This document shows, piece after piece, positions 19,001 to 26,164 of a DNA stretch of 49,605 bases. Position 1 is the stretch's first letter; each line of letters begins with the position of its first letter. The notes beneath the pieces were generated by a model. That model was not told the DNA's origin. It ran no database searches and was given only the letters and a program-made list of their open reading frames with translations. This DNA is from Microcystis aeruginosa Ma_SC_T_19800800_S464 (GTDB lineage Bacteria; Cyanobacteriota; Cyanobacteriia; Cyanobacteriales; Microcystaceae), in NCBI GenBank assembly GCA_007095785.1, contig SFBL01000146.1, positions 1 through 49,605 on the forward strand. Direction: 5' to 3'. The position numbers and the translations under genes are program-made.

Positions 19001-19196
19001 AATTCGATTGAACTATTCCTAATTCTCCGGTGAGAAAGCTAGTTAATTCTTCTTTGCTTAACTGAAAAGGATGATAATTATCAGCAGTGGTGGGACTCTT
19101 TTTCGGTGTGCTAGTTTCTCCCCAAAGATAAAAGCTACCCTTCTGAATAAATTCATCCGTTGATTGGGGAATCCAAGTACCGTGAAGAATTTTCAT
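16074..19196 (-). CDS. SNF2/Rad54-family DEAD/H-box helicase
   Basis: A protein of 1040 residues from ATG at 19196; a TTG six codons upstream is possible. The N-terminal half (about 1-540) is the SNF2-associated region of bacterial HepA-like proteins. The helicase core has motif I ADDMGLGKT (about 580), motif II DEAQ in VIDEAQNIKNP (about 690), ALTGTPVENRL (motif III), and the C-terminal motif VI ATDRAFRIGQ (about 965). The FILRRVKTDK block marks the SNF2 family. These are double-strand DNA translocases without strand separation. The gene is followed by the SWIM gene in the same operon. Full length, with no lesion seen. Confidence 0.93.
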   Translation of the reverse strand: MKILHGTWIPQSTDEFIQKGSFYLWGETSTPKKSPTTADNYHPFQLSKEELTSFLTGELGIVQSNYNPLSRQFVPRYFLLPSHENQPVPSLELLRYLEKEPPENSQWQSWQIDCYPLSPVLKLLNDLHFICLYNSSDIQLGADLLFWYHYSQAFKEIILKDNYIPAFKYRELATNNQKTANFAIYPLWEIISATYETNLDRYLEYLPRICLAGAENPHASPQLYDPKTLLRHFSECLLNEIVTNTAIPASFDKKISETIIGDCFSVTKAAGFLQTAAALEKYQQWQTWRQQLLGDQNISSFSLGFKLTEAPEDNIEQWQITFILISKQDPSLRLELDEYWYAVPETRTSIQAHFGQDLDKNILLSLGYAARIYLPIWQGLETDKPTGFSLNLTEAFTFLKETAWILEDAGYKVIIPAWWTPEGRQRAKVRLKTTSKSGKSTPVSKGIFSIENIIEYQYELAIGEETISQEEWQQLINTKTPLVKFRGQWVELEQNKMQQMLDFWQKYQQENPEMNLIELMKKAAEYPEEIIVETDDFLGSMLEKLQNPSQLKPIENPPQLQGTLREYQKRGVAWIQYLEHLGLNGCLADDMGLGKTLQVIARLIGEREGDNNVLPTLLVAPTSVVGNWAKEIEKFAPHLQVLIHHGSKRYQDENEFQTVASQKDIVITSFTLVRKDLKLFNSQSWQRLVIDEAQNIKNPKAAQTKAILSLSAQHRLALTGTPVENRLLDLWSIFNFLNPGYLGKETQFRKAFEVPIQKQNDRLQSTVLKKLVEPFILRRVKTDKQIIKDLPDKVENKQYCNLTKEQASLYEVVIKEVEKQLEEAEGIKRKGLILSTLMRLKQICNHPRQFLQDNSAFTPERSHKLERLGEMLEEVILEGDSLLIFTQFTEIGDSLQKYLKHTFRYNTYYLHGGTSQPKREQMIEEFQHPETEPSIFILSLKAGGVGITLTKANHVFHFDRWWNPAVENQATDRAFRIGQQKNVFVHKFVTLGTLEERIDEMIEEKKKVANAIVSNDESWLTELDNESFRQLIALNKQTII

Positions 19197-19374
19197 GGTT
19201 TTTAATGAGTACAAAAGAACTTAAATGAGGGCAATACTTAGCCTCTAGAAAAATTGTAGCGATTATGGGAGGATTCTCCACACTTTCTTATTCTTATCCC
19301 TTTGGGAACCCAAAAGTTCTCTGGATCAGAGAAAAATATGATCAGCAAACTGAAAACTCACATCTGATAACTGA

Positions 19375-19478
19375 TACAGCCTTTCTCATCATCCCCGATT
19401 AAGTGTAACCTAATTTGCTATCGACGACCGACTCCCCAAAACTCAAACCTTGTACCTCACCATTAAGATAACTGCTAT
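19375..19478. repeat. Dispersed repeat B, longest copy with imperfect inverted ends
   Basis: The copy runs from TACAGCCTTTCTCATCATCC to ATTAAGATAACTGCTAT. The left end resembles the complement of the right end (TACAGCCTTTCTCAT against ATAGCAGTTATCTTA), so it looks MITE-like. The spacer 19197-19579 holds this repeat and no gene I can see. Confidence 0.7.
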
Positions 19479-19579
19479 CAAAACGCGGATATCACTGCCA
19501 ATAGAGTTCGGTTTTACCGTTATGGGATGGGCATTAATGGGGGTAATATTCTAGGTAAGGAATTTGTATCTAGTCAGTG

Positions 19580-21028
19580 ATGAAGACGATGTTAGAGGGG
19601 TCTTTACCGAAATTAAGCGATATTTTCCCGCCGACTGACCATCAGGACCGGGAAACTTTCACCCCCAATGCTTTTTATCCTAATTTATCAGAATGGCTCA
19701 AGCGATCGCAACTGAAAGCGGAAAGTGAATGGTTTGCAGCGATCGCATCTTTAGAAAATATCTTATTACAAAACCCAAATAATGCTGCCAGTCGGGGTTT
19801 AATTCTCTCCGGTCCGACGGCTTTAGTCAGAGAAAGCAAGGCTTTAAGGGGTTTTAAATTCGGTGTTTTTACCGTTAAAGCTTTAAAACATTTACCATGG
19901 CTGGGTTTGCAATTGCCTTCTCAGGAAAAATCCGGCGCCGATATTTCCCCGACGGAGATCCATGAATTGCCGCTCTTGCCAACGGATCCGATTGCTAATG
20001 AAAGATTTTGTCTGGTTTTTAGCGAAAGTTTCGCTCTTTTGCTGGTTTTAGGCGAGGATCAGTGGGGTTTGTCCTCTTTTCAATTTTCCTTTGATCCCGT
20101 CCTCACTCAGCAAGCTTGGCAGCAGTTGCGGCAACGATTAGTTAATCTGCGTTATCCGCAAATCGGGACTTTAGAAGCAATTATCGAAGCTAATGGCAGT
20201 CCCTCGCCGGATTATCGTCTAGTTAGCCAATTTAGTCGCCAATTACTGCAAAATTTACCCGACCAGTCTAATTTAGACCTGAAAAAAACGAAATCGTCTA
20301 TCAATAGCGAAATCACTCCCCCAAAGGAAGATAATTCTAATTTAGAATCGGGTTGTGATTTGGAATTATTGCGCGCTTTAACCCACGAAATTCGCACCCC
20401 TTTAACCACCATTCGCACCATTACCCGATTATTACTAAAACGGGCCAAAGTAACGGAAGATGTAGAAAAATATTTAGAAACAATCGATTTAGAATGTAGT
20501 GAACAAATTCAGCGCATGGAATTAATTTTCCGAGCGGCAGAATTGGGTATTAATCCTCTGGGAGATAAACCAATTCAATTAATTCCAATTGCCCTAGAAA
20601 AAGTATTTCAAGATAGTATTCCTCGGTGGCAAAAACAAGCTAAACGGCGCAATGTCAATTTAGAAGTTAATGTACCGAAAAAATTGCCTTCGGTAATTAG
20701 CGACCCGAATTTATTGGATCAAATGTTAAATGGAGTCGTGGAAAAATGTACTCGCAGTATGGCCAGTGGTGGTCTGTTGCAAGTAGATATATCAATGGCA
20801 GGAAATCAATTAAAAATGCAGTTCCAAACTCGTGTACAATCGCATAATCTTACTCTCAAAGCTTTAGGAAAAGTCTTAATGTTTCAACCAGAAACGGGTA
20901 GCTTAAGTCTTAATATGAAGGTGACTAAAAACCTTTTTCAAGCTTTGGGAGGTAAATTTATTGTGCGTCAAAAACCCGAAGAAGGTGAGATTTTAACCAT
21001 TTTCTTGCCCCTCGGACGCAGTAAATAA
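19580..21028 (+). CDS. Histidine kinase-like protein with degenerate ATPase domain
   Basis: A 482-residue soluble protein. Residues about 60-215 are an N-terminal region found in cyanobacterial kinases without a recognised sensor fold. The dimerisation/phosphoacceptor helix has the H-box THEIRTPLTTIRT near 270-282. The ATPase region is degenerate: the N-box position reads LNGVVEKCTRSM without the usual Asn, no DxGxG is present, and the G2 position reads TGSLSLNM instead of GxGLGL. It ends GEILTIFLPLG as in normal kinases. It may be a phosphoacceptor or pseudokinase rather than an active enzyme. No response regulator is adjacent. ATG at 19580 was chosen over the overlapping GTG at 19577. Confidence 0.82.
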   Translation: MKTMLEGSLPKLSDIFPPTDHQDRETFTPNAFYPNLSEWLKRSQLKAESEWFAAIASLENILLQNPNNAASRGLILSGPTALVRESKALRGFKFGVFTVKALKHLPWLGLQLPSQEKSGADISPTEIHELPLLPTDPIANERFCLVFSESFALLLVLGEDQWGLSSFQFSFDPVLTQQAWQQLRQRLVNLRYPQIGTLEAIIEANGSPSPDYRLVSQFSRQLLQNLPDQSNLDLKKTKSSINSEITPPKEDNSNLESGCDLELLRALTHEIRTPLTTIRTITRLLLKRAKVTEDVEKYLETIDLECSEQIQRMELIFRAAELGINPLGDKPIQLIPIALEKVFQDSIPRWQKQAKRRNVNLEVNVPKKLPSVISDPNLLDQMLNGVVEKCTRSMASGGLLQVDISMAGNQLKMQFQTRVQSHNLTLKALGKVLMFQPETGSLSLNMKVTKNLFQALGGKFIVRQKPEEGEILTIFLPLGRSK

Positions 21029-21083
21029 GTTGAGATTATTCTGAATTTTTCATCTTGAAAAATAGGCAAACTTGCCAACATGA

Positions 21084-21092
21084 TGCTATACT
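21084..21092 (+). promoter_or_regulatory. Possible extended -10 promoter
   Basis: TGCTATACT has the TGN plus TATACT form of an extended -10 element, 26 bp upstream of the ATG at 21118. No good -35 box is at the right distance. It would drive the dehydrogenase-MscS pair. Confidence 0.35.
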
Positions 21093-21117
21093 AGGGCAAA
21101 CATTATTAATAGTTGCC

Positions 21118-22215
21118 ATGGAAAAAACTGTTTTAATTTTAGGTGGCACTGGTCGCATTGGTCAAAGTGTCGCCCTAGATATTATTAATCATACTGCAGC
21201 TAAAATTATTATCACCGGACGCAAGGAAAAAACCATTAAATTACTGCCAAGAATGCAGTTTTTGGCTTTGGATTTAGAAGAAATAGACAAGCTTAGACAG
21301 GCAATTAAAAATAGTGATTTAGTCATTCATTGTGCCGGTCCCTTTCATTATCGCGATGGCAGGGTAGTAAAAATTTGCATCGAAGAAAAAGTCAATTATA
21401 TTGATGTTAGTGATCATCGTTCTTTTTATCAAAAGTTAATCCCCTATCGAGAATTAGCGATAAAAGCGGGAATAACTGCTGTGGTTAATACGGGAATTTT
21501 CCCCGGTATTTCTAATAGTATAGTGCGGGAGGGAGTGGAACAGTTAGATAGGGTAGAAACTATCCGTTTAAATTATGCCGTAGCGGGTTCAGGAGGTGCG
21601 GGATTAACTGTGATGCGGACAACTTTTCTCGGCTTAAAAAAGCCTTTTTTAGCTTGGATTGAGGGACAATGGCAAGAGATTAAACCCTATACTGCCAGAG
21701 AAGTAATTGACTTTCCCGCTCCTTTAGGTAAAACTGGTGTTTATTGGTTTGATATGCCAGAAACCTATACTTTTGCTGAATCTTTTCAAGTGCAAAATGT
21801 GATTACAAAATTTGGTTCTATTCCCGATTTTTATAATCATTTAACTTGGATTACTGCCCATATTTTTCCCGATGCTTGGGTAGAAAGTTCTCGGGGAATC
21901 GAGTTTTTTTCCCAAGTTAGTTATCGCATGACAGAAGTAACCGATAAATTTTCGGGAATTGGGGTAGCAATGTTAGCAAAAGTCGCTGGATGGCAAGGGC
22001 AGCAAAAAGCAGTTTATCAAGCAACTACGGTTCACGAGAACACTGCTCAAGCAGCGGGTTGGGGAACTGGCAGCGTGGCAGAATTAATCTTAGCGGCAAA
22101 ACTCCAAAAAGCCGGGATTTATCCCGTGGAACAGGTGTTATCCACAGAACTATTCCATGCTACGATGAAAAAAAGAGGTATTAAACTCGATCGCTCCTGT
22201 GCAATTGTGGCTTAG
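21118..22215 (+). CDS. Saccharopine dehydrogenase-like NAD(P)-binding protein
   Basis: A 365-residue protein with an N-terminal Rossmann fold: TVLILGGTGRIGQSVAL with GGTGRIG near 9-15, then VIHCAGPF, and the family motif YIDVSDH. The C-terminal half is the saccharopine-dehydrogenase-like substrate domain. The substrate is unknown; many such cyanobacterial proteins are annotated only by family. The start is ATG at 21118, since the Rossmann strand begins right after it. The MscS gene starts 3 bp after the stop, so they form one operon. Confidence 0.88.
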   Translation: MEKTVLILGGTGRIGQSVALDIINHTAAKIIITGRKEKTIKLLPRMQFLALDLEEIDKLRQAIKNSDLVIHCAGPFHYRDGRVVKICIEEKVNYIDVSDHRSFYQKLIPYRELAIKAGITAVVNTGIFPGISNSIVREGVEQLDRVETIRLNYAVAGSGGAGLTVMRTTFLGLKKPFLAWIEGQWQEIKPYTAREVIDFPAPLGKTGVYWFDMPETYTFAESFQVQNVITKFGSIPDFYNHLTWITAHIFPDAWVESSRGIEFFSQVSYRMTEVTDKFSGIGVAMLAKVAGWQGQQKAVYQATTVHENTAQAAGWGTGSVAELILAAKLQKAGIYPVEQVLSTELFHATMKKRGIKLDRSCAIVA

Positions 22216-22218
22216 AAG

Positions 22219-23901
22219 ATGAAAAAAATCTGGCGTTACTTAGGGCTGTTTTGTTTAGTTTTGTTACTGACTTTATCCCCTATCTTGATGATAGCAGCCC
22301 AGAATAATCCTACTAAACAAGGACAGGAAACATCCTTGGAAACTTTAGGAGAAGTTTTTCCCGTAATGCTTGATAATCAAGAACTTTTTAATATTCGGCA
22401 AGGAATAGGTTCTTTTTCAGCGCAAGAAAGAGCGAAATCGATTACAGCCAGAATTGAAAAAATTGCCGATGACGACACCCTTTCTCCTGAGGATTTAACC
22501 ATAAAAATCGATCCTGAAGATAAAAACCCTTCGATTATTTTGGGAGATACGGTTATTGCTACTATTACTGCTAAAGATGCTAAATTACGCGCAGTCAGTC
22601 AAGAAGTATTGGCTGAACGAGCTTTAGCAAGGATCAAAGCAGCCCTTGTCCGTTATCGTCAAGAACGTCAACCAGATAACCTCTTAAAAGATACAGCTTT
22701 GACGGTAAGTGCTACCTTGGCTACGGTCTTAATTTTCTGGACGATGATTTTTATATCTTCGCGGGTTTTTCCCCAGATTCAGAGATTAATCACCTCCCTA
22801 GTTCCTGGGGTGGGATTCCAAAATTTTGAGATTATTAGTTCCAGGACAATAGGAGTTTTTTCCCTAAGAGTTTTGCAATTTATCCGCACTCTGATTATTT
22901 TAACTATTCTCTATTTTTATTTAACTTTTGTCCTTCGTCTTTTTCCCTGGACTAGAAAATTTGGTGATGGTTTTCTGCAATACTTTTTCCGTGCTTTGGA
23001 AGTTTTTTCCCAAGAGATAGCCAAATATTTACCCAATATTTTTATCATACTGCTAATTGTTTTTATAACTCACTATCTGTTGAGAGCGATTAAACCATTT
23101 TTCACCGCCTTGGCAAGAGAAAATTTAGTAATTCATGGTTTCTATCCCGATTGGGCAAACCCAACCTATAATTTACTGTCACTGCTGATAATTGCCTTAG
23201 CTATAGTAATCGCTTTTCCCTATCTACCCGGATTTAATTCTCCTGCTTTTCAGGGAGTGTCGGTATTTTTAGGGGTACTATTTTCCTTGGGTTCCACCTC
23301 TGCTATTGCTAACGTGGTAGGAGGAATTATCCTCATCTATACCCGCTCTTTTCAACTAGGAGATAAAATTTCTATTGGTGATGTTATTGGAGATGTGATT
23401 GAAAAAGGATTATTAGTCACCCGTATTCGCACACCAGCTAATAGAATTATCACGATTCCTAATTCATCGCTGTTAAACACCAATGTGATTAACTTTAGCG
23501 TCTCTCAAAGGGAATTCAAAGAGCCTTTAATTTTACAAACCACAGTCACTCTCGGTTATGATTTACCTTGGCGTAAGGTTCACACAACCCTGAAAGAAGC
23601 AGCCTTAGCCACTAAATTTATTGTCTCAGAACCTGCTCCTTTTGTCTTGCAAACCAGTCTCGATGATTTTTATGTCAGCTATCAGCTAAATGCCTACACC
23701 GACCATCCTAGCAAAATGGTGTATATTTATTCTGAATTACATCAAAATATTCAGGATAAATGTAACGAAGTCGGTATCGAAATTATGTCTCCTCACTACA
23801 AGGCTCTCCGGGATGGCAATCACAGCACTATTCCTGAAAATTATCTGCCGGAAGATTATCAAAGTCCTGCTTTTGGTATTCAGTCAAATCCTCAGAAGTA
23901 A
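22219..23901 (+). CDS. Mechanosensitive ion channel, MscS family (large, secreted N-terminus)
   Basis: A 560-residue protein. It has a signal peptide (residues 1-28), a periplasmic N-terminal segment (about 30-155), then hydrophobic helices near 165-185, 222-240, 270-290 and 320-345. The MscS pore/beta domain follows (about 350-440), with GVSVFLGVLFSLGSTSAIAN, LGDKISIGDVIGDVIEKG and the NSSLLNTNVINFS motif. It releases osmolytes on hypo-osmotic shock. The 3' end overlaps the convergent hoxW gene by 74 bp. Confidence 0.92.
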   Translation: MKKIWRYLGLFCLVLLLTLSPILMIAAQNNPTKQGQETSLETLGEVFPVMLDNQELFNIRQGIGSFSAQERAKSITARIEKIADDDTLSPEDLTIKIDPEDKNPSIILGDTVIATITAKDAKLRAVSQEVLAERALARIKAALVRYRQERQPDNLLKDTALTVSATLATVLIFWTMIFISSRVFPQIQRLITSLVPGVGFQNFEIISSRTIGVFSLRVLQFIRTLIILTILYFYLTFVLRLFPWTRKFGDGFLQYFFRALEVFSQEIAKYLPNIFIILLIVFITHYLLRAIKPFFTALARENLVIHGFYPDWANPTYNLLSLLIIALAIVIAFPYLPGFNSPAFQGVSVFLGVLFSLGSTSAIANVVGGIILIYTRSFQLGDKISIGDVIGDVIEKGLLVTRIRTPANRIITIPNSSLLNTNVINFSVSQREFKEPLILQTTVTLGYDLPWRKVHTTLKEAALATKFIVSEPAPFVLQTSLDDFYVSYQLNAYTDHPSKMVYIYSELHQNIQDKCNEVGIEIMSPHYKALRDGNHSTIPENYLPEDYQSPAFGIQSNPQK

Positions 23902-24331
23902 TAATTTTCCTAATAGCTTTAATCGCTTTTGTCAAGCCCTTTTGAGTTATTGTTGATAATTCTTCACCAAATTCACAATTAATAGCAGGAATAAATATTC
24001 CCCAGGTGCTGGGAGTTTGTTGATAAATTGCTTGAGTTAATGCTAATAAAGAAGCGGGACTTTCTGCATGACCCAAATTATTCCATTCCGTAACTGCCGC
24101 TAATTTTTCTATCCGGATATCGGTTTGATTAGATAATACCGCATCGACAAAAATAACTAGGGAAGCATCAGCTATATCGGCTGCTAACTCAGGAGTCAAT
24201 TGATGGGTAGCGATGACTTGCACATTAGGCCAATTCTCCCGGGCGATAATTTCGGCTATTCTCACTCCCACTCCGTCATCATTTCTTAAAGTATTACCGT
24301 AACCGATGAGCAGTATTTTAAAATTATTCAT
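23828..24331 (-). CDS. hoxW: Hydrogenase maturation protease, HoxW type
   Basis: A 167-residue M52-family endopeptidase that trims the C-terminus of the NiFe hydrogenase large subunit after nickel insertion. It has LLIGYGNTLRNDDGVGVRIA (the conserved GxGNxLxxDDGxG, whose Asp/Glu bind Ni), ATHQLTPELA and VIFVDAVL with the second metal-binding Asp. THQLTPE is typical of HoxW of the bidirectional hydrogenase. No hox structural genes are nearby. The start is ATG at 24331 because the upstream in-frame part is made of dispersed repeats. It overlaps the MscS gene convergently by 74 bp. Confidence 0.88.
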   Translation of the reverse strand: MNNFKILLIGYGNTLRNDDGVGVRIAEIIARENWPNVQVIATHQLTPELAADIADASLVIFVDAVLSNQTDIRIEKLAAVTEWNNLGHAESPASLLALTQAIYQQTPSTWGIFIPAINCEFGEELSTITQKGLTKAIKAIRKIITSEDLTEYQKQDFDNLPADNFQE

Positions 24332-24334
24332 GGT

Positions 24335-24366
24335 TATAGCAGTTATCTTAATGATGAGGTACAAAG
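24335..24366. repeat. Dispersed repeat B, end fragment upstream of hoxW
   Basis: TATAGCAGTTATCTTAATGA and the following GGTACAAAG match other copies of repeat B. It abuts repeat A, so the whole promoter region of hoxW is made of repeats. Confidence 0.65.
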
Positions 24367-24478
24367 TGGAATTAAATATAAGATGAACGTAGGTTGGGTT
24401 GAAGCATGAAACCCAACGCCCGCTCATGTTACGAAGTGCGCTAACCCATCCTACAAATAATTGTGCCTCCCTACTTAT
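24366..24478. repeat. Dispersed repeat A, full copy
   Basis: Nearly identical over its length to 44649-44760. It contains complementary segments GTTGGGTT/AACCCAAC and GTAGGTTGGGTT/AACCCATCCTAC, so it can fold into a branched hairpin typical of small palindromic elements. Its end supplies the last codons and the stop of the Uma2 gene at 24471. Confidence 0.8.
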
Positions 24479-25112
24479 AAAAATCTTCGAGATGTTGTTT
24501 TAGTTGACGAATTGCCATACTACTATTGCGATTGTCGGCAATTTCTCCACAGAAAGAAACTAAATTTTGTAGGTTAAAGTTAGGAAAATATTGACTTTGA
24601 TGGCGCAGGATATACTCTTGATTATCTAGCCAATAAATATAGAGATTTTTCTGACGATACAACCAAATTTCAGGCACTTTATAAGGCAGATAATCATCCA
24701 CATTCGAGTAACTGGTGACATCAATTTCTAATACTAAATCGGGGGGAGGATCATTTACCCAGTCAATTCTGGCTTTCCCTGCTATAGCTGGCCAATGGTC
24801 AATATAAAAACTATAATCTGGTTCAATACCACTTGTTTCTGGTAATTCCATAGTTACGGGAGTAAAAGCCTCGTACTCACGCCCCAGATAATCCAATAAG
24901 GTGGTGATGATATTAGCAATTAAATGGGCATCACGTCCATGCTTGGGAAGTGGAGACATAAGCAAGACTTCTCCATTGTGATATTTGATTTTAGGTCGAG
25001 AATTGTCGCCCCTTTGCCGAGACAAAGTTTGATAATCTAGCCAAGTGGCAGGTAATCTCACTAAGGATCCCGCTGGTAGCTCGATTTTATCTGGTGAAAC
25101 TAAGGCAAACAT
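24471..25112 (-). CDS. Uma2 family endonuclease (DUF820)
   Basis: A 213-residue restriction-endonuclease-fold protein of the family that is hugely expanded in cyanobacteria. The motifs are YHNGEVLLMSPLPKHGR, GIEPDYSFY (acidic residue), DLVLEIDVTS (the D/ExV core) and KVPEIWLYRQKNLYIYWL. The biological role is unknown; family members are linked to mobile DNA and defence. The last residues YK and the stop lie inside repeat A, so the C-terminus was probably altered by the repeat. It is divergent from another Uma2 gene. Confidence 0.92.
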   Translation of the reverse strand: MFALVSPDKIELPAGSLVRLPATWLDYQTLSRQRGDNSRPKIKYHNGEVLLMSPLPKHGRDAHLIANIITTLLDYLGREYEAFTPVTMELPETSGIEPDYSFYIDHWPAIAGKARIDWVNDPPPDLVLEIDVTSYSNVDDYLPYKVPEIWLYRQKNLYIYWLDNQEYILRHQSQYFPNFNLQNLVSFCGEIADNRNSSMAIRQLKQHLEDFYK

Positions 25113-25224
25113 GGCGCAAGGTTCCAGGTAAATGATCAGAAACGCTGTAAAATAAGTATAGGATATCTTCGATGCTCTCGATACAAAGCTTAACCTAATC
25201 GATAAATTAACTGAGTTTGGTAAT

Positions 25225-25908
25225 ATGCTATCTACTTCGATAATTTCCTCCCATATTATTCCTCCTCTCGAAAATGGCGATAGATTAACTCGTCCCGAAT
25301 TCGAGCGCCGTTATCAAGCAATGACACAGCTAAAAAAAGCTGAATTAATCGCAGGAGTTGTTTATATGGCATCCCCCGTCCGCATCAAAAATCATGGCAA
25401 TCCTCACGCTCGTATTATCACTTGGTTAGGATACTATTGGTACGTTACACCAGGGGTAGAATTAGCAGATAATACTACTGTGCGACTGGATGGGGATAAT
25501 GAACCACAACCAGATGCTTTATTAAGAATAGAAACCGGTGGACAATCAAGCATTAGTGAAGATGGTTATCTGGAAGGTGCGCCGGAATTAATCGTGGAAA
25601 TTGCCGCTTCTACCGCTTCCTACGATTTACACGAAAAACTCAAAGTTTATCGTCGCCATGGAGTGCAAGAGTATATTATCTGGCGAGTAGATGACCAAGA
25701 ATTGGATTGGTTTCGCTTAACTGATGGGGAATATTTGCCCCTAGAATCAAATCAAGATAAGATATTTTGCTCCCAAGTCTTTCCTGGATTATGGCTGGAT
25801 AAAAATGCTTTATTATCGGGGAATTTAGCTGCAGTTTTGGCAATATTACAGCAAGGAATAGCTAGTGAAGAACACCAAGATTTTTGTCAAACTTTGGCTA
25901 ATAAATAG
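25225..25908 (+). CDS. Uma2 family endonuclease (DUF820)
   Basis: A 227-residue Uma2 protein of a different subgroup from its divergent neighbour. The motifs are AELIAGVVYMASPVRIKNHG, QPDALLRI, APELIVEIAAS, LHEKLKVYRRHGVQEYIIWR. It continues with a C-terminal FPGLWLDKNALL segment as in full-length members. The TAG stop coincides with the first bases of the MITE-like element that starts at 25907. Confidence 0.93.
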   Translation: MLSTSIISSHIIPPLENGDRLTRPEFERRYQAMTQLKKAELIAGVVYMASPVRIKNHGNPHARIITWLGYYWYVTPGVELADNTTVRLDGDNEPQPDALLRIETGGQSSISEDGYLEGAPELIVEIAASTASYDLHEKLKVYRRHGVQEYIIWRVDDQELDWFRLTDGEYLPLESNQDKIFCSQVFPGLWLDKNALLSGNLAAVLAILQQGIASEEHQDFCQTLANK

Positions 25909-26135
25909 GGCTTGCTGAAAAAGTTTGTTGGTGGGGTTAGGAGACAGGAGACAGGAGCCGGGAGTCGGGAGTTTCAGGCTTTGTTGCCCTCTCTTTTTTG
26001 TACTGATTTGTGTACTATAAAAAGGATAATGCAAGGTTTTTGATGGTCTCAATCCGATTTTTTGGCACTAACATCGGATTTTAACAGGTCAAAAGCCTTA
26101 TTTTAAAAGGGTTTTACCATTATTCAGCAGACCCT
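25907..26135. mobile_element. MITE-like element with terminal inverted repeats
   Basis: AGGGCTTGCTGAA at the left and TTCAGCAGACCCT at the right are 13-bp inverted ends matching at 11 positions. The interior has G-rich short repeats (GGAGACA units near 25940-25970) and no gene. A similar left end (AGGGTTTGCTGAA) is seen near 27760. It fills the gap between the Uma2 and LCP genes. Confidence 0.65.
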
Positions 26136-26164
26136 AAATAACCCAGATAAACTTGATTTTTTTC

